This document shows positions 1 through 5,771 of a stretch of 5,771 nt of DNA, piece after piece. A program made the translations under genes and the position numbers. Every line of letters starts with the position of its first letter. Position 1 is the first letter of the stretch. The notes beneath the pieces are model-generated. The model was not told where the DNA came from, searched no databases, and saw only the letters and a list, made by a program, of their open reading frames with translations. Location: NCBI GenBank assembly GCA_003542275.1, contig DPKY01000258.1, forward strand, positions 4,944 through 10,714. The letters run 5' to 3'. The stretch is from Methylococcaceae bacterium (lineage in GTDB: Bacteria > Pseudomonadota > Gammaproteobacteria > Methylococcales > Methylomonadaceae).

Positions 1-52
1 GTCTTAGAATGGTCCTTTATTTCATTTGCATACAAGAGGACGAATTCATCTC

Positions 53-1696
53 ATGGCCACAAAATATAAATCCACATCAGGGAATGATATTTTTTCACTT
101 TCAACGGTTGATACGATTGAGGGTGGCGCAGGAAGTGATATTTTTAAAATCACCGGCAGAGTTAAAGCGGGTTTTGTACTTGATGGTGGTACGAATGGCT
201 CTGGCACTGGGGCAACGGACGCTGTGATCTTACCGGCGTATTATACAGGCACCTCTATTTCGACAGTAAAAAGTACATTGGGCACGCCAAATGCCATTGA
301 CAAAATGGTCTTTAGTAAATCGGGGGATTATTCTACTATCGCTTTCACGCATATTGAACAAATTGAACTGGCGAGCGGTGTGTCTATTATTTTAGGCAAT
401 GAACAATTAGATGCGGCGATGAGCTCACTGGATTTAGGTGCCACGAATCCAGGCTTACATTTTTACGGTGTACCGGGCGGAAAATCGGAAAGTGTCACGG
501 TTATGGTGGATTATGAAGACGTGACGTTTACCCCACCGGCAACCGTGATTGGCGCAACACCGACCACTTATAATATGGGCGATTTCCAGCTTGATGATGC
601 GTCAATAGGCACGCTTTTTCATGATGTATTGCATAAAGATAATTTCTTTGAAGAAAGCACTCAAGACAGTTATGCCCGCGCCGATGGCTCAAATAACGAT
701 GACGAGGGCTATGGCAGTCGAGGCATTGACAACGCCACGCTCCGTTTAGGTGACGATACTTACTATGGGAATACTGGCGATGATTTGCTGGTGGGGCATC
801 AAGGCTCGGATTTTTTAGATGGCGGTGAGGGAAATGATATTTTCTTAATCACAGGGTTTGAAAGTGGCGTTTTAGGTTCATCAAGCAAAGCTGATGACGG
901 CACGGCAGAATGGATAGCAACCGGCGTTAAACATGACGTTATCATTGGTGGCAGCGGCGTTGATACACTGCGTATTACCGCAGGTGCTGATACACTCGCA
1001 CACGGCAAGGTCACCTTAAACGATGAGAATTTCAAAAGCATGGAAATTGTGGAAGTGGGCGCGACGGTGGGCCGAATCAACGTAGAAGACGGTGCCTTGC
1101 AACTGCTCAATCATCATTACGCGCTCAATGCCAGTGCGACGGGTCAAGTGGGCACAGGACTTAAGCTGGGGCAAACCTTTGATAATGTCAGCATCGATGC
1201 CAGTGGCGTGGAAGCAAACGGTTTGACGTTTATAGGCAATGGTAATGCGAACACATTTATTGGCACGCCAAACAATGATCGTTTTATTGGCAACGCAGGC
1301 AATGATACGCTAACGGGTGGTGCTGGAGCGGATACGTTTGTGTTTGGCCAAGTGCATTCTCAAACCATCACCGGTGCGGCCACCTCAGTGCAACGCTACA
1401 AAACAGTGGCAAGCGCGTTAACGGGCATGGATACTGTGACAGATTTTGTCTCGGGCAAAGATAAAATTGAACTCCATGATGATTTTTATACCGCTTTGTC
1501 GTCATTAGGCGCTATAGGTGCTACCAATTTGGTGATAGGCGACAGCGCATTAGATGAGAATGATTATCTCATTTTCGATCCAACAAACTCCGTGCTTGCC
1601 TATGACGCAGACGGTAATGGCGCAGAGGTCGCCATGCCCATTGTCAAATTAACAAGTGTTTCTACCTTGGTGTTCACTGATTTTATACTCCGTTAA
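53..1696 (+). CDS. RTX calcium-binding repeat protein, predicted type I secretion substrate
   Basis: Predicted secreted or surface protein of 547 residues, function unknown. Glycine/aspartate nonapeptides of the GGxGxDxUx type occur at residues 24-32 (GGAGSDIFK), 231-268 (several in tandem), 299-308 (GGSGVDTLRI) and 393-433. In this family they bind Ca2+ and fold into a beta-roll after export. The C-terminus has a VTDFVSGKDKIEL motif (about 462-474), a YDADGNG segment (about 517-523) and a hydrophobic end, FTDFILR; this matches serralysin-type C-terminal domains carrying an uncleaved type I secretion signal. There is no N-terminal signal peptide, no cysteine and only one tryptophan, as expected for an RTX export substrate. 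No HExxH or other catalytic motif was found. The ATG at 53 is chosen over an in-frame TTG at 26 because AAGAGGA (34-40) lies 12 bp upstream; an in-frame stop at 5-7 limits any extension. No secretion ABC transporter is in the window. The family call is firm; the role is not. Confidence 0.88.
   Translation: MATKYKSTSGNDIFSLSTVDTIEGGAGSDIFKITGRVKAGFVLDGGTNGSGTGATDAVILPAYYTGTSISTVKSTLGTPNAIDKMVFSKSGDYSTIAFTHIEQIELASGVSIILGNEQLDAAMSSLDLGATNPGLHFYGVPGGKSESVTVMVDYEDVTFTPPATVIGATPTTYNMGDFQLDDASIGTLFHDVLHKDNFFEESTQDSYARADGSNNDDEGYGSRGIDNATLRLGDDTYYGNTGDDLLVGHQGSDFLDGGEGNDIFLITGFESGVLGSSSKADDGTAEWIATGVKHDVIIGGSGVDTLRITAGADTLAHGKVTLNDENFKSMEIVEVGATVGRINVEDGALQLLNHHYALNASATGQVGTGLKLGQTFDNVSIDASGVEANGLTFIGNGNANTFIGTPNNDRFIGNAGNDTLTGGAGADTFVFGQVHSQTITGAATSVQRYKTVASALTGMDTVTDFVSGKDKIELHDDFYTALSSLGAIGATNLVIGDSALDENDYLIFDPTNSVLAYDADGNGAEVAMPIVKLTSVSTLVFTDFILR
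743..856 (+). repeat. Central RTX nonapeptide block
   Basis: This stretch encodes tandem RTX motifs at residues 231-268 of the RTX protein: LGDDTYYGN, TGDDLLVGH, QGSDFLDGG and EGNDIFLI read in register. The Gly-x-Asp turns and alternating hydrophobic residues are those expected for Ca2+-binding beta-roll turns. An isolated further unit, GGSGVDTLRI, follows at 947-976. Confidence 0.8.
1229..1351 (+). repeat. C-terminal RTX nonapeptide block
   Basis: This stretch encodes residues 393-433 of the RTX protein, with successive turns GNGNANTFI, GTPNNDRFI, GNAGNDTLT and GGAGADTFVF. The last turn is the canonical GGxGxDxFxF form that usually directly precedes the serralysin-type C-terminal secretion domain, and such a domain follows here. 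Confidence 0.85.
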
Positions 1697-1742
1697 ATGC
1701 AGTCATCATTTTTTTGATTTTCATTAGCTGTGTTCTTCGACC

Positions 1743-1778
1743 ACCACGATACGGTTTTTTTTGTATCGTGGTTTTTTT
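1743..1778 (+). terminator. Rho-independent terminator after the RTX gene
   Basis: A perfect 10-bp inverted repeat has arms ACCACGATAC (1743-1752) and GTATCGTGGT (1763-1772), separated by a 10-nt loop made mostly of T. The 3' arm runs into seven T residues (1772-1778). It lies 46 bp beyond the RTX stop codon. The T-tract is on the plus-strand side, so the terminator acts on transcription coming from the RTX gene. It argues that the RTX gene and the downstream receptor gene are mostly separate transcripts. Confidence 0.88.
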
Positions 1779-1826
1779 CATTATACAAAAGAACCTTTTT
1801 AGATTTATTTAAAACGGTGTTTTTCT

Positions 1827-1838
1827 ATGATAAATCAT
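1827..1838. promoter_or_regulatory. Small palindrome at the receptor gene start, possible operator
   Basis: ATGAT-AA-ATCAT is an inverted repeat with 5-bp arms, ending 1 bp before the first possible receptor ATG (1840) and 19 bp before the second (1858). One half (TGATAA) matches a Fur half-site, but the other half does not fit the 7-1-7 Fur consensus. Receptor genes of this class are often controlled by metal-responsive repressors, so an operator here is possible. The repeat is short and AT-rich, and could be chance. Confidence 0.2.
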
Positions 1839-1857
1839 CATGACGTTTTGGATTTTT

Positions 1858-4146
1858 ATGAATAAATTTGTTTTTAGTCTTTTAGGGTTGACGTTAAGTC
1901 AACTGGTTTTCGCTCAAGATGAACCCCAAGATTTAGGGATTATGAATATCGTGGGGACGTCGCCTTTGGGCGGGAATATCGATGCGGATAAATTGCCCAC
2001 CAATATACAAACCGCCACCGCCGCGCAACTGGAAAAAGCGCAAACGCTCTCGCTAGGTGACTACATCAACCGTTATTTAGGCAGTGCGCACGTTAACGAT
2101 GCGCAAAATAATCCGCTACAACCTGATATTTATTATCGGGGTTTTGTGGCCTCACCGATGATGGGATTGCCTCAAGGACTCTCAACGTATGTGAATGGTG
2201 TGCGCTTTAATGAGCCGTTTGGCGATACGGTGAATTGGGATTTAATTCCACAAAATGCCATTGATTCCATGGCGATGTATTCATCCAATCCTGTGTACGG
2301 TTTGAATTCATTGGGTGGCGCGATAGCCATTAAAACGAAAACGGGGTTTTCGGCGCCCAAGCATCAGCTTGAAGTGTATGGCGGGTCATTTGATCGTCAT
2401 TCAGAGGATTTAACCAGTGGCTGGAATAATGGCACATGGGGCTATTTTATTGATTTAAACCACTTTGAAGAAGCTGGCTGGCGGGATTTTTCACCAACAA
2501 AAGCCACGCGTGGCCTCGGGACACTGAGTTGGCGAGGCGACAGAGGTTCGCTGGATTTAACCTTAGGGGCGAATGATAACAATATGTATGGCAATGCGGC
2601 GACGCCCATTCAATTACTCAACGAAAACCGCAAAGCCATTTTCACGCACCCCGATATTACAACTAATCGGATGTTTTTTTCTGAGTTAGCTGGCAGTTAT
2701 GATGTGAGCGACGATATTGAGGTGAGTGGTAATGCGTATTTTCGTCAAAATCGTATGCACACGTTTAATGGCGACAATAGCGATTATACGGCCTGCGAGG
2801 ATAATGCGTTTTTGTGCGATGCGGGGGAACCCGTTATCGATACGCATGGCAATCCGATTGTCTTTAGCGATAGTGTCGATGGCGCAACACGTAATACCAA
2901 TGCCATGCAAATGCGCAGCAAAGGCGGCACGCTACAAACGGCATTTACGCGCAATTTATTTAAACATGAAAATAATCTCACTGTTGGCACCAGTTTTGAT
3001 GTGTCACAAGTGCATTTTGCTTCTGATACGGAAATGGGCGCGATTACCGCTGACAGAGGCACGGTTGGCAGTGGCGTGTATGACGATGAATCGAAAGTCC
3101 GTTTGCACGCGGGCACAGAGGCGATTGGTGTCTTTTTAACGGATACATTTTCGATTACTGAAAAACTGGCCGCCACCGTTGCTGGCCGCTACAACCGCGT
3201 TGTTGTGGATATGCAAGACCAGTACATGAACGACGAAGAAGGCAAAAATTTAAATGGTCATCATACCTTCGAGCGGCTCAATCCTTCAGCGGGCCTCACT
3301 TATCAACTGCTCAATCATGTGAATGTGTATGGTAATTACGCAGAATCCTCACGCGCTCCCACGCCAATGGAATTGAGTTGTGCTGACCCACAGGCGCCTT
3401 GCAAATTACCCAATTCATTTATGTCCGATCCTGCGCTCAATCAAGTTGTTTCTAAAACATGGGAAGGGGGCTTGCGTGGGGATTTAAATCACCTGATTGA
3501 CGGGCAGTGGCGATGGAATGTGGGCTTTTTTCATGCCATCAATAATGACGACATCATTTTTCACCGTTCAGGCAGCTTAACCAGTCAAGGTTATTTTAGC
3601 AACGTGGGGAAAACCCGTCGCTATGGCATTGAATCGGGTACCTCAATAGACAAAGACAGCCTGTTTAGCGCAATCGATGATTGGCATTTTTCGACAAATT
3701 ACACGTATCTCAATGCGCGTTATTTAGATGGATTTGACATTCAAAATCCCTTGGAAGAAGGTGAATTGCTGCGGGTGGATCGTGGCGATAAAATTGCGTC
3801 TATTCCTGAACATTTATTTAAAGCCGCCTTGAGTGTGGATTTATGGAAAAAAGTGTCATTGGGCATTAACGGACAATACAGTGGACAGCAGTTTTTTCGC
3901 GGTGATGAAGCCAATGCGACGCAACCGCTTTCAGGTTACTGGCTATTTAACGGCACGGCGGAATATAAAATCACTAAAAATCTGGCGCTGTTTGGCAAAG
4001 TGAATAACATTTTTGATGTGCATTACAACACGTTTGGTGTTTATGGACAGGCCGCTGACGTCCTTGGCGAAAAATACGATGATGGCCGATTTATCTCACC
4101 CGGTGCGCCGCGTGCAGGTTGGATTGGCGTGCGTTTGAGTTTGTAG
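1858..4146 (+). CDS. TonB-dependent outer-membrane receptor
   Basis: Outer-membrane beta-barrel transporter that takes up a ligand using TonB/ExbB/ExbD energy; the ligand is not evident. Starting at 1858 gives 762 residues and a clean Sec signal peptide: MNK, then a hydrophobic core, with cleavage after VFA (about residue 19). The ATG at 1840 would add six residues (MTFWIF); neither start has a strong Shine-Dalgarno, and GGA at 1850-1852 slightly favours 1858. A TonB-box-like segment (GIMNIVGTSP) lies near residues 27-36. The plug domain (about 44-165) includes DIYYRGF, YVNGVRFNEPFGDTVNWDLIP and the plug-end motif YGLNSLGGAIAIKTKTG. The barrel follows, with NYAESSRAPTPMEL, a KVNNIFD motif near the end and a penultimate SPGAPRAGW motif. 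Its only four cysteines form two CX6C pairs. The last residue is Leu rather than the usual aromatic. The length is normal for the family. The preceding terminator suggests it has its own promoter. Confidence 0.93.
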   Translation: MNKFVFSLLGLTLSQLVFAQDEPQDLGIMNIVGTSPLGGNIDADKLPTNIQTATAAQLEKAQTLSLGDYINRYLGSAHVNDAQNNPLQPDIYYRGFVASPMMGLPQGLSTYVNGVRFNEPFGDTVNWDLIPQNAIDSMAMYSSNPVYGLNSLGGAIAIKTKTGFSAPKHQLEVYGGSFDRHSEDLTSGWNNGTWGYFIDLNHFEEAGWRDFSPTKATRGLGTLSWRGDRGSLDLTLGANDNNMYGNAATPIQLLNENRKAIFTHPDITTNRMFFSELAGSYDVSDDIEVSGNAYFRQNRMHTFNGDNSDYTACEDNAFLCDAGEPVIDTHGNPIVFSDSVDGATRNTNAMQMRSKGGTLQTAFTRNLFKHENNLTVGTSFDVSQVHFASDTEMGAITADRGTVGSGVYDDESKVRLHAGTEAIGVFLTDTFSITEKLAATVAGRYNRVVVDMQDQYMNDEEGKNLNGHHTFERLNPSAGLTYQLLNHVNVYGNYAESSRAPTPMELSCADPQAPCKLPNSFMSDPALNQVVSKTWEGGLRGDLNHLIDGQWRWNVGFFHAINNDDIIFHRSGSLTSQGYFSNVGKTRRYGIESGTSIDKDSLFSAIDDWHFSTNYTYLNARYLDGFDIQNPLEEGELLRVDRGDKIASIPEHLFKAALSVDLWKKVSLGINGQYSGQQFFRGDEANATQPLSGYWLFNGTAEYKITKNLALFGKVNNIFDVHYNTFGVYGQAADVLGEKYDDGRFISPGAPRAGWIGVRLSL

Positions 4147-4156
4147 ATGCGTTAAT

Positions 4157-5224
4157 TTAAAGTAGGCGCTGCGCTGTCAGTTTTTTGAGATTTTCTTGCC
4201 AAACTGCCAGCAGCAACGCAAGCACCATCGGTCCTAAAAACAGGCCGATGGCGCCAAAAGCCGTGAGTCCCCCAAATACACCAAACAGCACCACCAAAAA
4301 AGGCACACGACTCGCGCCACAAATCACCAGTGGGCGAATCACGTTGTCCACGGTGCTGACAACCAGAAATCCCCAAACCAGAAGGCCCAGTCCTGCCCAA
4401 ATGTTTTCATGCGCAAGGAGCAAGAGGCCTGTTGGAATCCACACGAGCGTAGCACCCATTGGAATGAGCGCCATCAACGCCGTGAACGCGCCAAGCAGTA
4501 TTGGCGCACCCACGCCAGCAACAGCGTAGCCAATGCCAGCAATAACGCCTTGCCCCAATGCTGCCAGCACTAAACCATAGCAGACCGCACGGGTGGTGTG
4601 GCCAAGTGTTTGTAGATAAACGTCTTGCACATCATCAAAAAAATAACGCATGGCTATCTGCAGAGAGGTGAGCCATTTTTCACCATCACGAAAACAGAAA
4701 AAAACAGTGATGAGTACAAAACAGAATTCGATAGTCAGCTGCCCTGCCTCACGCAGGCCATTACCCAAAAACGCCAAACTGTATTTTGCCCACGCCACAA
4801 GATGCTCGTTGAGCGCTGTGCGATTGTTGAGGAGCGCGTGGAGTCGATTGTCTAAATATTCCCCTAAATGCGGAATTTGACGAATACGCGCTGGCAACTG
4901 AAAGGAATGCGTCCCCAGCGTCCGTAGGAGCTGCGTGTAGGTGTTTGACAGCTCTTCTTCAAGGACACGCAATAAACCATAGCCAATAAGCAAGACAATG
5001 ACAGCCAATGCACCGGTCAATAACGCCGCGCTCAGGGGCGCGTTGCCGTGAAAAAAACCGCGTAATTTTTCATAAAGCGGGTACATGACATAGGCAATAA
5101 TAAACGCCCAGAGCAGTGTGGTCATAAAATGTGCCAGCACGCAAAAACTCAACCAAGCCAGCAGCAAAAAGCCCAGCGCGGGAATATAGTGACGAGAAAG
5201 CGAGGGCAAAACACGAAGTGTCAT
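4157..5224 (-). CDS. AI-2E family (PerM/UPF0118-type) inner-membrane transporter
   Basis: Polytopic inner-membrane protein of 355 residues, a normal length for PF01594. The family is named after the E. coli AI-2 exporter TqsA, but members also include putative permeases and Na+/H+ antiporter-like proteins, so the substrate here is unknown. The layout is typical: about three hydrophobic helices in residues 12-85, a soluble helical segment (about 86-150), a helix ending in FRDGE (178-182), then the conserved C-terminal membrane half. That half contains LGQGVIAGIGYAVAG (223-237), LIPMGATLVWIP (253-264), VDNVIRPLVICG (292-303) and FGVFGGLTAFGAIGLFLGP (314-332). The start at 5224 has a weak CAGG (5235-5232) seven bases upstream. 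It lies 26 bp after the uvrB stop on the same strand and is probably cotranscribed with it. Its stop is 10 bp from the stop of the convergent receptor gene, and no hairpin terminator is visible there. Confidence 0.9.
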   Translation of the reverse strand: MTLRVLPSLSRHYIPALGFLLLAWLSFCVLAHFMTTLLWAFIIAYVMYPLYEKLRGFFHGNAPLSAALLTGALAVIVLLIGYGLLRVLEEELSNTYTQLLRTLGTHSFQLPARIRQIPHLGEYLDNRLHALLNNRTALNEHLVAWAKYSLAFLGNGLREAGQLTIEFCFVLITVFFCFRDGEKWLTSLQIAMRYFFDDVQDVYLQTLGHTTRAVCYGLVLAALGQGVIAGIGYAVAGVGAPILLGAFTALMALIPMGATLVWIPTGLLLLAHENIWAGLGLLVWGFLVVSTVDNVIRPLVICGASRVPFLVVLFGVFGGLTAFGAIGLFLGPMVLALLLAVWQENLKKLTAQRLL

Positions 5225-5250
5225 GGGTGAACCTGTCTTATTTGAGAAGT

Positions 5251-5771
5251 CTACAGCGTTGCTTTTTTTAACTGCGCAATTCGATCGCGCAATGCAATCG
5301 CTTTTTCAAAATCAAGCTGTGCGGCACAGACACGCATTTGCGCGTCAAGTTCGATGAGTTGGCGCTCAATGTCTATTTTACTCAAATGCTTTGTGCCTTT
5401 GATATCGCTTTTTTTCTCACTGATGGCTTTGACAATCGTTTGCGGCGTGATGTGGTATTTTTCATTGTGGCGAATTTGTTGTTCACGGCGATTTTGCGTG
5501 AGGGTGATGGCTTTTTGCATTGATTGCGTCATGCTGTCGGCGTAAAAAATCACTTTTCCTAGGCTATTACGCGCCGCGCGGCCAATGGTTTGAATCAGGC
5601 TGCGCTCAGAGCGCAAAAAGCCTTCTTTGTCGGCATCCAAGATCGCCACCAACGACACCTCGGGCAAGTCAATTCCCTCGCGCAACAAGTTGATGCCCAC
5701 CAACACATCGAAAGCGCCGAGGCGCAAGTCACGCAAGATTTCGACACGTTCCACGGTGTCCACATCGCTGT
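5251..5771 (-). CDS. uvrB: UvrABC excinuclease subunit B, C-terminal part (5' end outside window)
   Basis: C-terminal ~173 residues of UvrB, the damage-verifying helicase-like subunit of cytoplasmic nucleotide excision repair, which receives DNA from UvrA and recruits UvrC. The gene enters at the right edge already in the helicase C-terminal domain. The partial reading starts [12 protein letters not shown], close to the family's [12 protein letters not shown]. Next come motif V ([18 protein letters not shown]), [15 protein letters not shown], and motif VI (QTIGRAAR) with its ATP-contacting arginines. The end is a UVR domain (about the last 38 residues, with the [13 protein letters not shown] core), which contacts UvrC. 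The linker between HITPQ and the UVR domain is about 22 residues, clearly shorter than in E. coli UvrB. The GTG at 5763-5761 is an internal valine, not a start. The downstream AI-2E-like gene follows after 26 bp. Confidence 0.97.
   Translation of the reverse strand, partial: SDVDTVERVEILRDLRLGAFDVLVGINLLREGIDLPEVSLVAILDADKEGFLRSERSLIQTIGRAARNSLGKVIFYADSMTQSMQKAITLTQNRREQQIRHNEKYHITPQTIVKAISEKKSDIKGTKHLSKIDIERQLIELDAQMRVCAAQLDFEKAIALRDRIAQLKKATL

Noticed and set aside
26..52. TTG at 26 as the start of the RTX protein
   Set aside because: It would place the AAGAGGA Shine-Dalgarno-like sequence (34-40) inside the coding region; the ATG at 53 is better positioned and gives a typical RTX N-terminus.
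799..1110. Minus-strand open frame of 103 residues inside the RTX gene
   Set aside because: It is antisense to a well-supported RTX frame, has low-complexity Ser/Pro/Thr composition and no domain, so it is a shadow of the RTX repeats.
1761..1787. Possible sigma70 promoter (TTGTAT ... TATACA) before the receptor gene
   Set aside because: The -35-like hexamer lies inside the terminator hairpin, the spacing is only 15 bp, and both boxes match poorly. A promoter is likely in this AT-rich gap but cannot be placed.
2686..3176. Several open frames on both strands inside the receptor gene
   Set aside because: They overlap the continuous receptor barrel sequence, have biased composition (Met/Arg/Ile or Ser/Val runs) and no recognisable motif.
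4163..4187. GC-rich stretch followed by six T residues near the end of the receptor gene, considered as a terminator
   Set aside because: GGCGCTGCGCTGTC cannot form a stem with a feasible loop before the T-run, and it lies inside the coding end of the convergent gene.
4152..4880. Open frames on both strands overlapping the AI-2E-like gene
   Set aside because: The AI-2E frame holds all the family motifs across its full length; the overlapping frames show none and have atypical composition.
5338..5545. Plus-strand open frames opposite uvrB
   Set aside because: They are antisense to the clear UvrB C-terminus and rich in Phe/Cys/Leu from reverse reading; no start context or family similarity is visible.

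Overview
The window looks like ordinary chromosome from a Gram-negative bacterium of moderate GC content, most likely a gammaproteobacterium. This rests on a UvrB C-terminus with proteobacterial wording, an outer-membrane TonB-dependent receptor with an export signal, and an RTX protein with a type I secretion C-terminus. I cannot name the genus from sequence alone.

Layout: two plus-strand genes face two minus-strand genes. Positions 53-1696 encode a 547-residue RTX (calcium-binding nonapeptide repeat) protein, predicted to be exported by a type I secretion system that is not in the window. A strong intrinsic terminator at 1743-1778 closes this unit. After a short AT-rich leader, positions 1858-4146 (or from 1840) encode a TonB-dependent outer-membrane receptor of about 762 residues. 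It converges on the minus-strand pair with only 10 bp between the stop codons. The minus-strand pair reads from the right edge: the 3' end of uvrB (5251-5771, cut by the window), then after 26 bp an AI-2E/PerM-family membrane protein (4157-5224). The two are probably cotranscribed.

The RTX protein and the receptor could be functionally linked, as a secreted ligand-binding or surface protein beside an outer-membrane importer. The terminator between them and the lack of a recognised ligand make this only a hypothesis. uvrB and the AI-2E-like gene are housekeeping or conserved genes, and their adjacency does not by itself imply a shared function.

No RNA genes, CRISPR arrays, insertion sequences or other mobile elements were seen. 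No gene-free stretch exceeds 300 bases; the longest is the 143-161 bp gap between the two plus-strand genes. I did not find a convincing undescribed system. The most interesting points are the architecture of the RTX protein (no enzymatic domain, a duplicated module, an unassigned insert), the leader of the receptor gene (a small palindrome and a 12-codon overlapping ORF), and two matched CX6C motifs in the receptor.
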